In this document: positions 1 through 8,368 of the stretch, in pieces | Layout of the letters: each line of letters begins with the position of its first letter | Position numbering within the stretch: position 1 is the first letter of the stretch | Origin: Mesorhizobium sp. | GTDB lineage: Bacteria > Pseudomonadota > Alphaproteobacteria > Rhizobiales > Rhizobiaceae | Assembly (NCBI GenBank): GCA_004020875.1 | Contig: SAPZ01000025.1 | Coordinates: 1 to 64,000, forward strand | DNA: 64,000 nucleotides | Reading direction: 5' to 3' | Notes under the pieces: model-generated | Database searches by the model: none | Told to the model about the DNA's origin: nothing | Seen by the model: the letters and a program-made list of their open reading frames with translations, nothing else | Translations under genes and position numbers: made by a program

Positions 1-240
1 GGTAACTCCAGTCTCCTCGGTCCGGTCCGAATGGACAACCTCTCGAAAGCTCACAATTAGCGCATCGAGATTGTCTATATCGACACGGATTGTCTGAAGG
101 TTTTCTGCTGCAAGATATTCGTACTGAGTCGGATCAGCCGACAGTGTAATCGGATGTAAACCAAGACGCTGAGCCGCTTGGACATAGAGCTGACCATTAC
201 CCCTATGACCTTCGATCAGGATGAGCGCTTTCCTTGCCAT
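1..240 (-). CDS. ATP-grasp ligase, N-terminal part (runs off the window start)
   Basis: Eighty codons read leftwards from an ATG at 240 to the window edge. The start is supported by AGGAG about 7 bases upstream. The protein opens MARKALILIEGHRGNG and for its first ~60 residues closely matches the ATP-grasp protein encoded at 42054-43292 (MAKRALILLEGNTHG), including the LSADP and RVDxDNLDAL segments. In that family the N-terminal Rossmann-like domain precedes the ATP-grasp fold that ligates a carboxylate to an amine. Only this pre-ATP-grasp domain is visible, so activity cannot be judged. After residue ~63 similarity to the paralogue fades, which could be divergence or early decay. It is divergent from the LysR gene at 646. 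Confidence 0.7.
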   Translation of the reverse strand, partial: MARKALILIEGHRGNGQLYVQAAQRLGLHPITLSADPTQYEYLAAENLQTIRVDIDNLDALIVSFREVVHSDRTEETGVT

Positions 241-645
241 TGGCTGTCTCCTACGTTGTGTCCCTGCGACCTGCAGGAGCAAAAAATTGGCATCAGCCCG
301 TTCGGCTGAGCCTGACCTCAGAAGTGAAAGTACCATCGCCGACGATTTGCGGTTGCAAAGATTGTGTATATTTATGCGAAGGATCTGCAACGGCTAGGCT
401 AGCGGGTAGTGTGCCGAGAGTTCGGCAATACGCTGAGGGAAGCCCCACGAATGTGACACCCGCCCTGGAATTACTCTTTCATTCTCGATTGAAGACAAGT
501 CATGCGAGGCGTGGAGCCAGCTTGGGTCGGCCTATTGCGGGGCGGTGCGGTAGTAGCTTAGTTTCGACGTTGAAGCTTGGGCAAGGTTCAGAGCTGACAC
601 GTCTGATCGGGGTGCCAAGTCGTCTCAAGTGAGCGGGCCGAACAC
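241..645. other. Intergenic region between divergent ATP-grasp and LysR genes
   Basis: About 400 bases without a convincing gene. An open frame on the plus strand here has no recognisable composition or family. The region should hold the divergent promoters and probably the LysR binding sites. A locally symmetric stretch, GATTTGCGGTTGCAAAG near 345-361, is a possible operator, but I cannot verify it. Confidence 0.4.
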
Positions 646-1608
646 GTGGATAATCAGATCGAGCTTCGCGCCCTCAGGCATTTCATCCGAGTGTCCGAAC
701 TTGGCAGCATCAGCCGAGCTGCGGTCGAATTGCGCATAGCGCAACCCGCCTTATCCAGGCAAATGCGTCGCCTGGAGGAAACGCTCGGGGTGCAATTGTT
801 CATTCGCGATGGCCGCGGAGTGAGGTTGACGGAAACTGCCGCCAAGCTCCGCGACGAAGTTGCGAATGTCTTGCTGCGGCTAGACAACGCTTGCCTTCAA
901 GCTCGGATCGATGAAGGGAGTCCCTCCGGTGTCATTCGCGTGGGAGTTCTGCCCAACCTGGGCCCAACCTTCATGGCGGAGCTTATTTTAGGCTGCCGTC
1001 AACAATTCCCCCGTGTTAAGCTGAAATTGATCGAGGGGTTCACCTATCAAACCGCGAACTGGATCCAGAGCAAGCAGATCGATCTAGGCTTCGCTTACGA
1101 TGTCGCTAGTTATCGCCATCTGAGTCCCGAATTCCTCTTCAAAGAAAAAGTTTATTTGGTTGGATCAACAAAGAATTGGCCCTTCGGTGAGAGGGTCTTG
1201 TTGTCTGAATTGGAGGGCCTTCCGCTGATTATTCCGGCGCCGCCGAGTTACACGCGGCGACGCCTGGAGGCAGCCGCACACGACCAACAGGTGGAATTGA
1301 CATTCAAGTACGAGATCGACTCGATACCTCTCATTAAGCGAATGATTGCACTGGATGAAGGCTACGGGATTTTTAGTCGTGCGTGCTTGTGGGAAGATCT
1401 CGAAGGCCCGAATCTATCTGTCGCGGCGATTGAGCGGTCTTCGCTAAGCTTTGAATTGGCGCTAACAACTGCATATGGGACAATACTGCCGCCCGCCGCA
1501 CGGCACATCATATCATTTCTTGAGCAGATGGTTCGACGTTATGTCGAGCTCGGGCGCTGGTCGGGCGAGTTTATCACTGGCGGCCCGAGTTCATCGACCA
1601 ACACTTGA
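646..1608 (+). CDS. LysR-family transcriptional regulator
   Basis: 320 residues, the usual LysR length. Residues ~7-65 form the winged helix-turn-helix (LRALRHFIRVSELGSISRAA, then IAQPALSRQMRRLEETLG), and residues ~95-300 fit the periplasmic-binding-like effector domain. The reading frame opens with GTG at 646 after a weak GAGCGGG, with no better start nearby. LysR proteins commonly regulate the divergent gene; here that is the ATP-grasp gene ending its 5' side at 240. The effector is unknown; by context it is an amino acid or peptide-like compound. The tail after residue ~300 is poorly conserved in this family. Confidence 0.9.
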   Translation: MDNQIELRALRHFIRVSELGSISRAAVELRIAQPALSRQMRRLEETLGVQLFIRDGRGVRLTETAAKLRDEVANVLLRLDNACLQARIDEGSPSGVIRVGVLPNLGPTFMAELILGCRQQFPRVKLKLIEGFTYQTANWIQSKQIDLGFAYDVASYRHLSPEFLFKEKVYLVGSTKNWPFGERVLLSELEGLPLIIPAPPSYTRRRLEAAAHDQQVELTFKYEIDSIPLIKRMIALDEGYGIFSRACLWEDLEGPNLSVAAIERSSLSFELALTTAYGTILPPAARHIISFLEQMVRRYVELGRWSGEFITGGPSSSTNT

Positions 1609-1738
1609 AGTGGCTGGAGCACCGGCGGGCCGCTGGCTAACTGACTATTTGTGATCGCCTGCAACGCACCTACTCGCCTACTCGCGAGGTGGTTGCCGCA
1701 TCTTCGGAGGGCGCAGGTGTGCTACTGGCGCTTCCATT

Positions 1739-2221
1739 CTATTCTTCAATTGGTAGAGCCAATGATGCCTTAATTCGATCCATTACGACCATGGTTTTAA
1801 AGCCCTTGATATCGGGGTGCTCATGAAAAAAGCGACGGGTAAATGCCTCGTACTCGACCATATCACGCACCGAAATTGCGAGAACAAAATCGGCCTCACC
1901 TGTCACGTAATATCCGTTCATAATCTCGGGCGTGCGCCGGATCGCTTGTTTGAAACGATCGATGATGTCAGCCCGATCGCGCTCTAAAGTGATAGAGGCT
2001 AGCATGAGCATGGGCCTGCCGATCGCTTCTGGCGAGATTACAGCAACATCTGCCTGAATTACGCGCGCATCTCGAAGTCGCTTCAATCGCCGCTGGCATG
2101 CGGTTGCCGAAAGGCCTGCAAGTTCGCCCAATTCCTCTGTGGTAAGGCGATTATTACGCTGTACGGCAATGAGGAGTTTCCGATCAATTCGGTCCAAGTC
2201 TGGCGGCGGGGTATGCAACAT
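1739..2221 (-). CDS. Lrp/AsnC-family transcriptional regulator
   Basis: 160 residues from the ATG at 2221, which has GAGGAG 7-8 bases upstream. A longer frame starting at 2248 lacks such a site. Residues ~8-60 are the AsnC-type helix-turn-helix (LDRIDRKLLIAVQRNNRLTT, LAGLSATACQRRLKRLRD). The rest is the RAM ligand-binding and oligomerisation domain (GEADFVLAISVRDMVEYEAF, HPDIKGFKTMVVMDRIK). Such regulators sense amino acids and often control linked catabolic or transport genes and themselves. A 15-bp palindrome-like element found before six other operons in this window lies at 2233-2247, 12 bases before this start. That makes this protein the leading candidate for its binder, by inference. 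Confidence 0.92.
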   Translation of the reverse strand: MLHTPPPDLDRIDRKLLIAVQRNNRLTTEELGELAGLSATACQRRLKRLRDARVIQADVAVISPEAIGRPMLMLASITLERDRADIIDRFKQAIRRTPEIMNGYYVTGEADFVLAISVRDMVEYEAFTRRFFHEHPDIKGFKTMVVMDRIKASLALPIEE

Positions 2222-2232
2222 TGGGGGCTCCT

Positions 2233-2247
2233 CGCAGGAAAACTGCA
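2233..2247 (-). promoter_or_regulatory. Putative operator, copy A (auto-regulatory site of lrp/asnC gene)
   Basis: On the minus strand TGCAGTTTTCCTGCG, 13 of 15 matches to the perfect palindrome CGCAGGTTTCCTGCG at 18506. It touches the ribosome-binding site of the Lrp/AsnC gene, so binding could repress that gene. Function is inferred. Confidence 0.5.
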
Positions 2248-2248
2248 C

Positions 2249-2982
2249 GTTCTTGCCAATATTAGCCCAACTTCTGCGATGTCTCGCTCATACCGATTCC
2301 ATATATCTGTTATGCGCTGGCTATCTCCGGGTCGGCTGGCAGGGCGCGGACGCCCAATACGACCGCGTGACTGGGAGCGGCCCGGCTGCTTCGGGTGAGG
2401 CCATCATCGCCCTCGGCGCATCGGAAGAGGCATTGTATCGATTTCTTGAGATGCGCCCGTCATCGGACCGATCCACGCCAATGGATCGAAGTTTCTTTAT
2501 GTTGCCCCGATCATCTTAGATGGCAGTGGCGAAGGAGGTTACGGTGATAGGTGATGCCGTGTGATGCCTGGGCCGGAAATGGGTGGGTCGGTGCCACTTG
2601 GGCTCCTCCTAGGCTGCCTTGAGAGCCGCAGTTCACAGTTGCGCTCGGCTTCGACTCCACCGCATCCTGGCGGCGCGACGTCCGATGCGGTGCTGCGATG
2701 CCGTTACCCGCAACCAGCACTACTCGCTCAGCGAATTTGCAGAACTCTAGGCAAATACGGCCAGCACATGGCGGTGCCACAACGCAGCACCTGTCGTTTC
2801 CGTTCCTTTGCTCCTGTCCAATGGAGGGACAGTGCCCCAAAAACGCCGGTTTCCTGCGCGACAATGCAAGACTTTGCGCAGCATGGTGACCGCGGGCTTG
2901 ATAGGGTGGGGCGCTCGCTGGCAGGCTGCAGCTTCCGCACAGCACTTCAAGGCCTGCGAGTCGTCTTACGTTAAGGAAAAAG
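2249..2982. other. Intergenic region upstream of hydrolase
   Basis: About 730 bases with several overlapping frames on both strands, none with a recognisable family or a good ribosome site. I see no gene. The only distinct signal is the operator-like palindrome at 2844-2858. Confidence 0.5.
2844..2858 (+). promoter_or_regulatory. Putative operator, copy B
   Basis: CGCCGGTTTCCTGCG, 14 of 15 matches to the palindrome at 18506. It ends 124 bases before the hydrolase start at 2983. Confidence 0.55.
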
Positions 2983-3855
2983 ATGATCTCTGAACGCAGC
3001 ATTTCAGTCGGTGGTATCCGGACCTCATACTATGAGAACGGAATAGGCGGGCCTATCGTATTCCTGCACGGTGCCGGCTTCGGCGCAAATGGAAAGGGTT
3101 CCTTTGTGCGTCAGCTCAACGAGCTATCCGATCAGTTCAGGGTTATCGCGGTAGATCAACTGCAGTGTGGCGGGACCGATTATTCCGCCGATCAAAAATT
3201 CGTAAACCGCTTTGGCCGTGTAGACCACGTGATTGGCTTCATCGAAGCGCTGGGGTTGAAGCAGATCACCCTCGTCGGTCATTCAGAAGGGTCATTCGTC
3301 GCGGCGCGGGTCGCGGTCCTGCGTCCCGATCTTGTCTCGAGGCTTGTATTGCTGACAGCCAGTTCCGTTTCACCGGCCTATGGGGACGACCGCGACGAAA
3401 CTTGGTGGGAGGCCTATACGGGAGCCTACGACAATTCCAGCCCGATGCCGAGCGAAGAGGAATATGTCGCCGCCTGGCGAAGGAGCACCCGCGCCTATGG
3501 GCAGGATGTGGAAGAGGCTAAGAGAGAGGCCTATCGACAAGCCGCGGCGCACGGGCAATACGAGATTCTTCAGAGCCTGCCTGAAGAAGAAACCAATCTC
3601 CGTCTGTATGTCGTGCTGCAACAAACCTATGTGTTCCCGTACCTTGATCGGCTTCGGGCCGAGACATTGATTATCTGGTCCAAGAACGACCCCACAGTGC
3701 CGGCTGACCGCGGTGTAATGCTGGCAAAGCTGATCAAGAATTCGGATTTCCACCTGCTGAACAATGCGGGGCATGACGTCCAGATCGACCAGAGCGAAGC
3801 AGTGAACAGACTCATCCGGCACTGGACTGCTAAATCACCAACTAAGGGAAACTAG
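2983..3855 (+). CDS. Alpha/beta-fold hydrolase
   Basis: 290 residues with the complete alpha/beta-hydrolase signature: an oxyanion HG in FLHGAGFG (residues 27-34), a nucleophile elbow GHSEGS with Ser101, an acid in WSKNDP (Asp236), and the catalytic His264 in NAGHD. AAGGA precedes the ATG at 2983. The cap region (residues ~130-210) is rich in charged helices, as in MhpC/meta-cleavage-product hydrolases and related esterases or amidases. The substrate cannot be read from sequence. The MmgE/PrpD gene follows 217 bases downstream in the same direction and may be cotranscribed. An operator-like palindrome 124 bases upstream suggests shared control with transporter A. Confidence 0.88.
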   Translation: MISERSISVGGIRTSYYENGIGGPIVFLHGAGFGANGKGSFVRQLNELSDQFRVIAVDQLQCGGTDYSADQKFVNRFGRVDHVIGFIEALGLKQITLVGHSEGSFVAARVAVLRPDLVSRLVLLTASSVSPAYGDDRDETWWEAYTGAYDNSSPMPSEEEYVAAWRRSTRAYGQDVEEAKREAYRQAAAHGQYEILQSLPEEETNLRLYVVLQQTYVFPYLDRLRAETLIIWSKNDPTVPADRGVMLAKLIKNSDFHLLNNAGHDVQIDQSEAVNRLIRHWTAKSPTKGN

Positions 3856-4072
3856 CAACTGTTCGATCCAAGGTGGCTGCGGGGGCGAATACTGCAACGC
3901 CCTTGCGCGGGTGCGCCATCTGTTTCTGAGGAAGAGATATGAAGAACAAACTGAGGGTCGCTCAATCAAAGCTGATTGGCAACGCATGCCATGGCAATCT
4001 CGACCCGGGGGCAGGGGCAGTTGTACCTACATGTTTGCCGGTATTCTGTTAATTAGGGCGGGAGTTTTGACG

Positions 4073-5470
4073 ATGGATTTGACGGCGCAACTCATCAGGC
4101 ACGTTATTGAAACGCACAAAGAGACAATACCTAAGGAGTCGATTGAACGAGCGAAACTTTCCATTCTCGACACGCTTGCCAGCGCGATCGGCGGATCGGA
4201 TGACCAGATCGCGCACTTCGCTCGTCGGCTGGGCAGCTTGTCCGGCGGCAAGGCAGAATGCACCGTCTGGGTTTCTGGAGAAAAGCTTCCTGCCTGCATG
4301 GCGGTCCTTGTCAACGCCACCACGGCTAGAGCCATCGACTTTGATGATACCTACGAGCTTTGTATCAACGGCTGCCACGCCAGCGCTTACAATGTGCCGC
4401 CGGCGTTGGCGCTCGCGGAACGCGATCCTTCTATCACCGGAAGCGAATTGCTGGTCGCATTAGCGACGGCTATGGATTTGCACATGCGTCTTGCGCGTAG
4501 CGTGACGACCCATTCTTTGAAAACGGGCCGCGACAATATGGTCGCAGTGTGGGGCACCACCGCGGTTAGCACAAAACTGCTGCGGATGGATGAAGAGAAA
4601 ACCCGCAATGCGTTCGGCATCGCTTACGCCCACGCTGCCGGGGAAGTACAGATGTATGAGGAGGGCGCGCACACGGTGTCGCTGCAGCAAGGGTTGCGGG
4701 CGCGCTCGGGGGTGGAATCGGCTCTATCAGCTTTGGTGGGTTTCAACGGCCCGCGGGAGCCGCTCTTCGGTAAGTATGGCTTCTATAGAGCCTTCGAACC
4801 TAGCCACGACATCGATCTGCTAATGGAGAGACTTGGTCAGGACTATGTGAACACTGAGATCAGCTTTAAAGCTTGGCCGACTTGCAGAGCTATGCATCCC
4901 GGGATCGATGGACTGAAGCAATTGCGCGACAAGCACGGCTTCAGGGGGGAAGATATTATTTCACTTGAGCTCGGAGTGAACCGTCTCGTCGCTGAGAGTT
5001 ACGTGGTACAGCCGCGCGACCAGAAGTGGAACCCAACGGACCCGGTCGTCGCGCGGTTCAGCCTGCCGTACGTCATCTCTGTTGCGGCCCAACGCGGTAG
5101 AGTAGGAATCAGCGATTTCCTTCCGGAAGCATTTGATGATCCAGCCGTTCGCCGGATCATGGCTGTCACGAAGGTTGAAGTTGATCCAGAGATCGATCGT
5201 ACTCACGGCCTGCATCAAAATTCGCCGACAGCAGTTACTGTGAAGCTAAGGAGCGGCGCAGAACATTTCATTCGGATTGACAAGCCATTCGGCCATCCAG
5301 ACAATCCGGCTTCGCTCGCCGATGGTATGCGTAAACTCAAGGCTTGCGCCGAAACGGCCATGTTGCCTTTCTCCGATACACAGCTCGAGTTGGTTGGGGA
5401 ATTCGTCGAGGACCTTGATAAGCGGCCTACGTTGGCGCCGCTATTCGAGCTGCTTGTCGGCGGTAAGTAG
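4073..5470 (+). CDS. MmgE/PrpD family protein
   Basis: 465 residues from the ATG at 4073, which has GGGAG about 9 bases upstream. The frame stays open further upstream to 3911, but that leader has no family resemblance. The fold of this family (2-methylcitrate dehydratase PrpD, iminodisuccinate epimerase, cis-aconitate decarboxylase) is indicated by LSILDTLASAIGG near residue 25, ARAIDFDDTYE near 85, the helical core, and FKAWPTCRAMHPGIDGL near 265. PrpD proper dehydrates 2-methylcitrate, but many members in amino-acid catabolic clusters act on other substrates, so I leave the reaction open. A badly eroded paralogue of its middle lies at 29519-29964. Confidence 0.88.
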   Translation: MDLTAQLIRHVIETHKETIPKESIERAKLSILDTLASAIGGSDDQIAHFARRLGSLSGGKAECTVWVSGEKLPACMAVLVNATTARAIDFDDTYELCINGCHASAYNVPPALALAERDPSITGSELLVALATAMDLHMRLARSVTTHSLKTGRDNMVAVWGTTAVSTKLLRMDEEKTRNAFGIAYAHAAGEVQMYEEGAHTVSLQQGLRARSGVESALSALVGFNGPREPLFGKYGFYRAFEPSHDIDLLMERLGQDYVNTEISFKAWPTCRAMHPGIDGLKQLRDKHGFRGEDIISLELGVNRLVAESYVVQPRDQKWNPTDPVVARFSLPYVISVAAQRGRVGISDFLPEAFDDPAVRRIMAVTKVEVDPEIDRTHGLHQNSPTAVTVKLRSGAEHFIRIDKPFGHPDNPASLADGMRKLKACAETAMLPFSDTQLELVGEFVEDLDKRPTLAPLFELLVGGK

Positions 5471-6062
5471 TCGCGAACGTGCGAAATCAATGCTGGATCT
5501 CGACCGCACTGGCTGCGCGCTTGCGATAATGGAGTTGACAAAGCCAAGCGCAACCGCTCGCGGCCTCAGCACGGCGTGGTCTTCGCTGGAAAAGCATATC
5601 GTATTCAGAAAGCCGCTTAACCGAAGGTCGTTCGGACGGACTTGAAGGTGCTTAAGAGATTCAACTCGACGTATACGGCGCGACGGTTGCGCGTTTGAAG
5701 CCGGCCCCGCAGTCGTCTGCTACTCAAGACGTCACCACGAAATTCGTGTATCCAAGGCGACGGCTCAAGGAGTCACCCCGTCGGTCGGTCTGGAAGGCGG
5801 CTTGACGCTTTTCCTGGTTGCCCGATCACGTCGGCTCATGTCGAATGTCCGGCGCTTACGGTCGTGATAACTCCGCTGCAATTCCCCGTGGTTTCAGCCC
5901 GGTCATCTGGGCGATCGTGCGCGAATACGCCTTAAACGCCGATTTCCTGCGGCGTTAGAAGACAATTCGTTCAATGCGGCACATTGGTGCTGGTACTGTA
6001 CTCAAAATAGAGGCCGCATTGTCCGGCCCCAAGGGAACATGTCTGAAATGAGGAGCATCCAA
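5471..6062. other. Intergenic region with regulatory leader of first SBP gene
   Basis: No gene seen. The last ~125 bases (operator copy C, then a stretch including GTCCGGCCCCAAGGGAAC at 6020-6037) are clearly similar to the region before the second SBP gene at 8369 and weakly similar to that before 10584. This shows duplication of promoter plus gene. Confidence 0.6.
5937..5951 (+). promoter_or_regulatory. Putative operator, copy C
   Basis: CGCCGATTTCCTGCG, 13 of 15 matches to the palindrome at 18506, ending 111 bases before the SBP start at 6063. Confidence 0.55.
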
Positions 6063-7652
6063 ATGTCGCAGGAACTTGACTATCTTAGCCTCCGCGTCGC
6101 TGCGGGCCGGCTGAGCCGGCGTGAATTTCTCGGCCGTGCGGCGGCGCTCGGCGTGAGCGCCGCCTTCGCCAACTCGCTTCTTGCCGGCGCCGCGAAGGCG
6201 CAGGTGCCGCAAAGGGGCGGCATTCTGAAAGCCGGCCTCCAGGGCGGTGCGGCGACCGACAGCCTCGACCCAGGGGCCTTCTCAGCCTCGGTCGCGATTG
6301 CCTTCAGCAAATGTTGGGGCGAGTTGCTGATGGAACTGACCCCCGACGGCGGCGTCGAAAACCGTCTTGCCGAGGAAGTCGGTTCGTCCAAGGACGCCAA
6401 GACCTGGACGATGAAGATCCGCAAGGGTGTCGAGTTCCACAACGGCAAGACCGTTACAGCGGAAGATGTGGTGGCGACGCTTGAGCGTCACTCCGACGCA
6501 AAATCAAAATCCGGCGCGCTGGGCTTGCTAGGGACCATCGACACGATCAAGGCGAATGGCGACGAGGTCGTGGTGACGCTGAAGGGCGGCAATGCTGACT
6601 TCCCTTATATGATGACCGATTATCATCTCGTCATTCAGCCAAACGGGGGCAAGGACGATCCGGCCGCCGGCATCGGCGCCGGCCCCTACAAGGTCACGGT
6701 CAACGAGCCGGGCGTACGGCACGGCGGCGAAAGATTCAAGAACTACTGGCAGGGCGACAAGCGCGGCCATGCCGATCAGATCGAGATAACCGTCATCAAC
6801 GACGCCACGGCGCGCATTTCGGCCCTGCGAAGCAACCAAGTCCACATGATCGACCGCGTAGAGCCGAAGGTCGTCGACCTGGTCAAACGTATCCCCGGCG
6901 TAACCGTCCAGAACGTTTCGGGGCGCGGCTACTATTGTTTTAACATGTTCTGCGACACGCCTCCCTTCGACAACAACGATCTCAGGATGGCGCTTAAGCT
7001 CGCCATGGACCGCGAGCAGATGCTCGACAAGATCCTGCGCGGCTACGGCTCGGTGGGTAACGACTTCCCAATCAACGAAGCCTACCCGCTATTTTCCGAC
7101 GATATTGAGCAGCGGGCCTTCGATCCGGACAAAGCCAAGTTCCACTATCAGAAGTCAGGCCACAGCGGGCCGATCTTGCTCAGGACCTCCGATGTTGCCT
7201 TCCCCGGCGCCGTCGACGCCGCCCAGCTCTACCAGCAGAGCTGCACCAAAGCCGGCATCACTATCGAGGTCAAGCGCGAGCCGAGCGACGGCTACTGGTC
7301 GGAGGTCTGGTTAAAGCAGCCGTTCGCGACTTCCTTCTGGACCGGTCGCGCGACGCAGGACCAGGCGTACTCGGTCGCCTATCTGTCGACGGCGGCGTGG
7401 AACGACACGCGCTTCGCTAACGAGAAGTTCGACAAGCTTCTCATCGAGGCGCGCGCCGAACTCGACCAGGACAAGCGCAAGAACCTCTATCGCGAGATGG
7501 CCATGATCGTTCGCGACGAGGGCGGCGTGATCGCACCGTTCTTCAACCAGTTCATCGACGCGACAGGGCCGGGCGTGAAGGGTTTCGTGAAGCATCCTGC
7601 GCGGGATTTTAGCAACGCCTCCGCATTGGCGGAATGCTGGCTCGAAGCCTGA
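6063..7652 (+). CDS. Peptide/opine-type ABC transporter solute-binding protein (SBP 1)
   Basis: 529 residues, the length of family 5 extracellular solute-binding proteins (DppA/OppA type). The start at 6063 is set by GAGGAG 8 bases upstream and by exact agreement with the paralogue at 8369 (both MSQELDYLS). A long n-region precedes a twin-arginine motif SRREFLG (Arg19-Arg20), then a hydrophobic stretch to AAKAQ near residue 47, so export by Tat is likely. Typical family segments follow: RKGVEFHNGKTVTAEDVV, GAGPYKV, MALKLAMDREQM. It should capture a peptide, opine or related amino compound in the periplasm and hand it to the permeases at 10684-12506. SBP 2 is roughly three-quarters identical to it. 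Confidence 0.93.
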   Translation: MSQELDYLSLRVAAGRLSRREFLGRAAALGVSAAFANSLLAGAAKAQVPQRGGILKAGLQGGAATDSLDPGAFSASVAIAFSKCWGELLMELTPDGGVENRLAEEVGSSKDAKTWTMKIRKGVEFHNGKTVTAEDVVATLERHSDAKSKSGALGLLGTIDTIKANGDEVVVTLKGGNADFPYMMTDYHLVIQPNGGKDDPAAGIGAGPYKVTVNEPGVRHGGERFKNYWQGDKRGHADQIEITVINDATARISALRSNQVHMIDRVEPKVVDLVKRIPGVTVQNVSGRGYYCFNMFCDTPPFDNNDLRMALKLAMDREQMLDKILRGYGSVGNDFPINEAYPLFSDDIEQRAFDPDKAKFHYQKSGHSGPILLRTSDVAFPGAVDAAQLYQQSCTKAGITIEVKREPSDGYWSEVWLKQPFATSFWTGRATQDQAYSVAYLSTAAWNDTRFANEKFDKLLIEARAELDQDKRKNLYREMAMIVRDEGGVIAPFFNQFIDATGPGVKGFVKHPARDFSNASALAECWLEA

Positions 7653-7674
7653 ACGGCGTGACTTACGGCCCGAG

Positions 7675-7709
7675 GCTGGTTGCCCAGCGCCACGCGCTGG
7701 GCAACCAGC
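7675..7709 (+). terminator. Perfect 16-bp hairpin after SBP 1
   Basis: Left arm 7675-7690 (ending TTGCCCAGCGC), loop CAC, right arm 7694-7709: a fully paired 16-bp stem starting 22 bases after the stop codon. There is no T-tract, so it may stabilise the SBP mRNA end or act as a partial terminator. Confidence 0.6.
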
Positions 7710-8238
7710 ATCAGGATGTTCGACATCAGGAGCACATGAAACGTATCGACGCTCTCCTTGACGCTGGCCGCGTCGGCTTCATGGGTCTTGATTGAGGACG
7801 TGGGGCTCATCCTGTAGCCACGGACGGCCTCGATCCGCATGAGCTCAGCAGTCCGCGCTTAACCCGACCGGGTCACTGCGCCGCGCTGTGGCGCGGCTCA
7901 AGTGGCCGGCACCTCGACGCGCGAAGCCGCGTTTCCTAAGAGTCCGGCGGGGTTGGCTGCCACACCTTCAACGCGCGCGCTGCGGACGGCATAGGACCGC
8001 ACGCCCGCCATTCACCCGCAAGAACGCGCGCCCTCCTGACCCCCTGTCTGGCAGGCGAGTAGAATAAGTAAGCTGCCTTCGGAGCGCTACACGACGATGG
8101 GCGTTAATTGGACGTTGGCGCGATTGAATGTGACCGAGAAGCGCGGGCGGTCATCTAGGTAGGGTCATGATCACGTCGTGCCCTGCTGAACAGAGCGGCA
8201 AGGTCATGTGACGGATCCTGCGCGAATGGGGGCCAAAA

Positions 8239-8253
8239 CGCCGATTTCGTGCT
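8239..8253 (+). promoter_or_regulatory. Putative operator, copy D (weaker)
   Basis: CGCCGATTTCGTGCT, 11 of 15 matches to the palindrome at 18506, at the same distance (115 bases) from the SBP 2 start as copy C from SBP 1. Confidence 0.45.
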
Positions 8254-8368
8254 CGGACAGACGAGCGATACATGCAAAGCGACACACTGATGCTGGTACC
8301 AATGGTACTCTAAATAGTGGCCGCGTCGTCCGGCCCCAAGGGAACGCATATTACCGAGGAGCATCCAA

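Larger units (their letters stand above)
7653..8368. other. Intergenic region between the two SBP genes
   Basis: About 700 bases with no convincing gene. It holds a strong hairpin just after SBP 1 and, at its end, the duplicated leader and operator copy D of SBP 2. Confidence 0.55.

Noticed and set aside
234..632. 132-codon plus-strand open frame before the LysR gene
   Set aside because: Low-complexity composition, no ribosome site, no family, and it overlaps the start of the divergent ATP-grasp gene. It is better read as promoter region.
2511..3002. 163-codon minus-strand frame and several overlapping frames
   Set aside because: Six competing frames on both strands with no family resemblance. 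The region carries a regulatory palindrome and upstream sequence of the hydrolase.
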